A stretch of 64,000 bases of DNA from Roseateles_E cavernae (GTDB taxonomy: Bacteria > Pseudomonadota > Gammaproteobacteria > Burkholderiales > Burkholderiaceae_C). The stretch lies in NCBI RefSeq assembly GCF_040187885.1, contig NZ_JBDPLH010000008.1:62001-126000 (forward strand), in the 5' to 3' direction. Made by a program: the position numbers and the translations under genes. This document shows, in pieces, positions 63,376 through 64,000 of this stretch (position 1 is its first letter; the number at the start of each line of letters is the position of its first letter). Under the pieces are notes generated by a model. It did no database searches, had not been told where the DNA came from, and saw nothing but the letters and a program-made list of their open reading frames with translations.

Positions 63376-64000
63376 GGCGTGATGCGGTAGACGGCGACCG
63401 ATCGGGCCGGGATGGACGGCCGGCCCTGCGCATCGGCGCGTGGCCGCGTCTGCCCGCGAGGATAAACGGCCTGCAGCCTGGCCCGGGCCGGCAGGGTCAT
63501 GTGCGGCGTCGGCGCGGCCTGCGCGCCGTAGTTGATCACGACCAGGGCCTGCTCGCGCCCCAGCCGGCGCCGGAAGCTCAAGACCTGACCCTCGACCCGG
63601 GCCTGTTCGTAGCTACCGCGGGCGATGGCGGGCAGGGTGTTGCGCAGCCTCAGCATGGCTTTGTAGAAATTCAGCAGGGAGTCGGGGTCGGCAGCCTGGG
63701 CGGCGGCGTTGTGGCGGGCGGCATTCGGTGACGGCGGGCGATAGGGCAGAGCGCTGCTGAAGCCGCCATCGGCGCGCCAGCTCATCGGGCCACGCAGCGG
63801 TTCGTCGCCGGGCAGGCCGGGGATGCCGGCCATGCCGATCTCCTCGCCGTAGTAGATGAAGGGGGTGCCGGGCATCAGCAGATAGCTGGCGGCGGCCAGC
63901 TTGTAGGCGGTCTCGTCGCCGGCCAGCTGATCCCAGATGCGCGCGCCGGCGAAGATGTCATGGTTGGCCAGCATGGTCGCCATGGTCGGCGGCGCCGTCC
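63372..64000 (-). CDS. GH13 alpha-amylase, N-terminal part outside the window
   Basis: Visible C-terminal 209 residues; the frame stays open to base 64000. FIYYGEEIGMAGIPG and MLANHDIF are the last conserved GH13 region (transition-state Asp), followed by SWRADGGFSSALPYRP as in amylases of the SusG/oligo-1,6-glucosidase line, and a C-terminal beta domain. Coupled to the second amylase. A CAAGACCTGACCC copy is at 63579. Confidence 0.88.
   Translation of the reverse strand, partial: TAPPTMATMLANHDIFAGARIWDQLAGDETAYKLAAASYLLMPGTPFIYYGEEIGMAGIPGLPGDEPLRGPMSWRADGGFSSALPYRPPSPNAARHNAAAQAADPDSLLNFYKAMLRLRNTLPAIARGSYEQARVEGQVLSFRRRLGREQALVVINYGAQAAPTPHMTLPARARLQAVYPRGQTRPRADAQGRPSIPARSVAVYRITP
63579..63587 (+). 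repeat. CAAGACCTG copy 17 (extended ACCC)
   Basis: In the partial amylase gene; the gene strand reads Gln-Val-Leu with TTG. Confidence 0.9.

Overview
The window reads as chromosome of a GC-rich betaproteobacterium of the order Burkholderiales, most likely near the Roseateles/Mitsuaria/Pelomonas group. This is inferred from the thrC-moeA-moaD gene order, the Bug-family binding protein, the glucokinase-HexR fusion, a Xanthomonas/Caulobacter-type TonB receptor and the codon bias. No rRNA, tRNA or CRISPR array was seen.

Layout. 1-2.5 kb: end of threonine synthase, then moeA and moaD. 2.5-14 kb: a polyamine and membrane module in two blocks. Block one has AdoMet decarboxylase, a membrane-anchored spermidine synthase, a flavin oxidase with a Tat/lipoprotein signal and a PA2778/PA2779 pair. 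Block two has DUF350, DUF4178 and SPFH-SHOCT proteins. Ordinary housekeeping genes lie between them (murein peptidase, GFA, VOC, nitroreductase). 14-16 kb: an MFS transporter and a degenerate GGDEF protein. 16-23 kb: a 2-aminoethylphosphonate uptake and breakdown island with a divergent LysR regulator. 22.9-45.5 kb: a large alpha-glucan region. It holds a Glk-HexR fusion, a second glucokinase, a TonB receptor, malKEFG with an aldo/keto reductase, and glgP-glgB-glgX-malQ; an RmlD-like reductase and a fatty acid hydroxylase sit inside it. Two secreted GH13 amylases at 61.4-64 kb probably belong to the same function. Three control regions in this block carry paired TGTA-N7-TACA palindromes that look like HexR boxes.

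45.5-54.6 kb is accessory DNA. It starts with a run of small unrecognised genes, all on the minus strand and each followed by an attC-like imperfect palindrome, so it looks like an integron cassette array without a visible integrase. A broken IS110 transposase comes next, then a two-gene module in which a class III nucleotidyl cyclase with an ATPase/TPR body lies upstream of a SulP transporter that ends in a cyclic-nucleotide-binding domain. 54.7-61.5 kb is a catabolic cluster (Bug binding protein, hydratase, serine-glyoxylate-type aminotransferase, GntR regulator, FAD/Fe-S dehydrogenase) with two palindromic operators at the divergent promoter.

The most striking signal is not a gene. The 9-mer CAAGACCTG, often extended to CAAGACCTGRCCC, occurs 17 times on both strands, almost always inside genes and in different reading frames, where it forces codons that are otherwise rare here. 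It behaves like a selected genome-wide DNA word, for example an uptake-type sequence.
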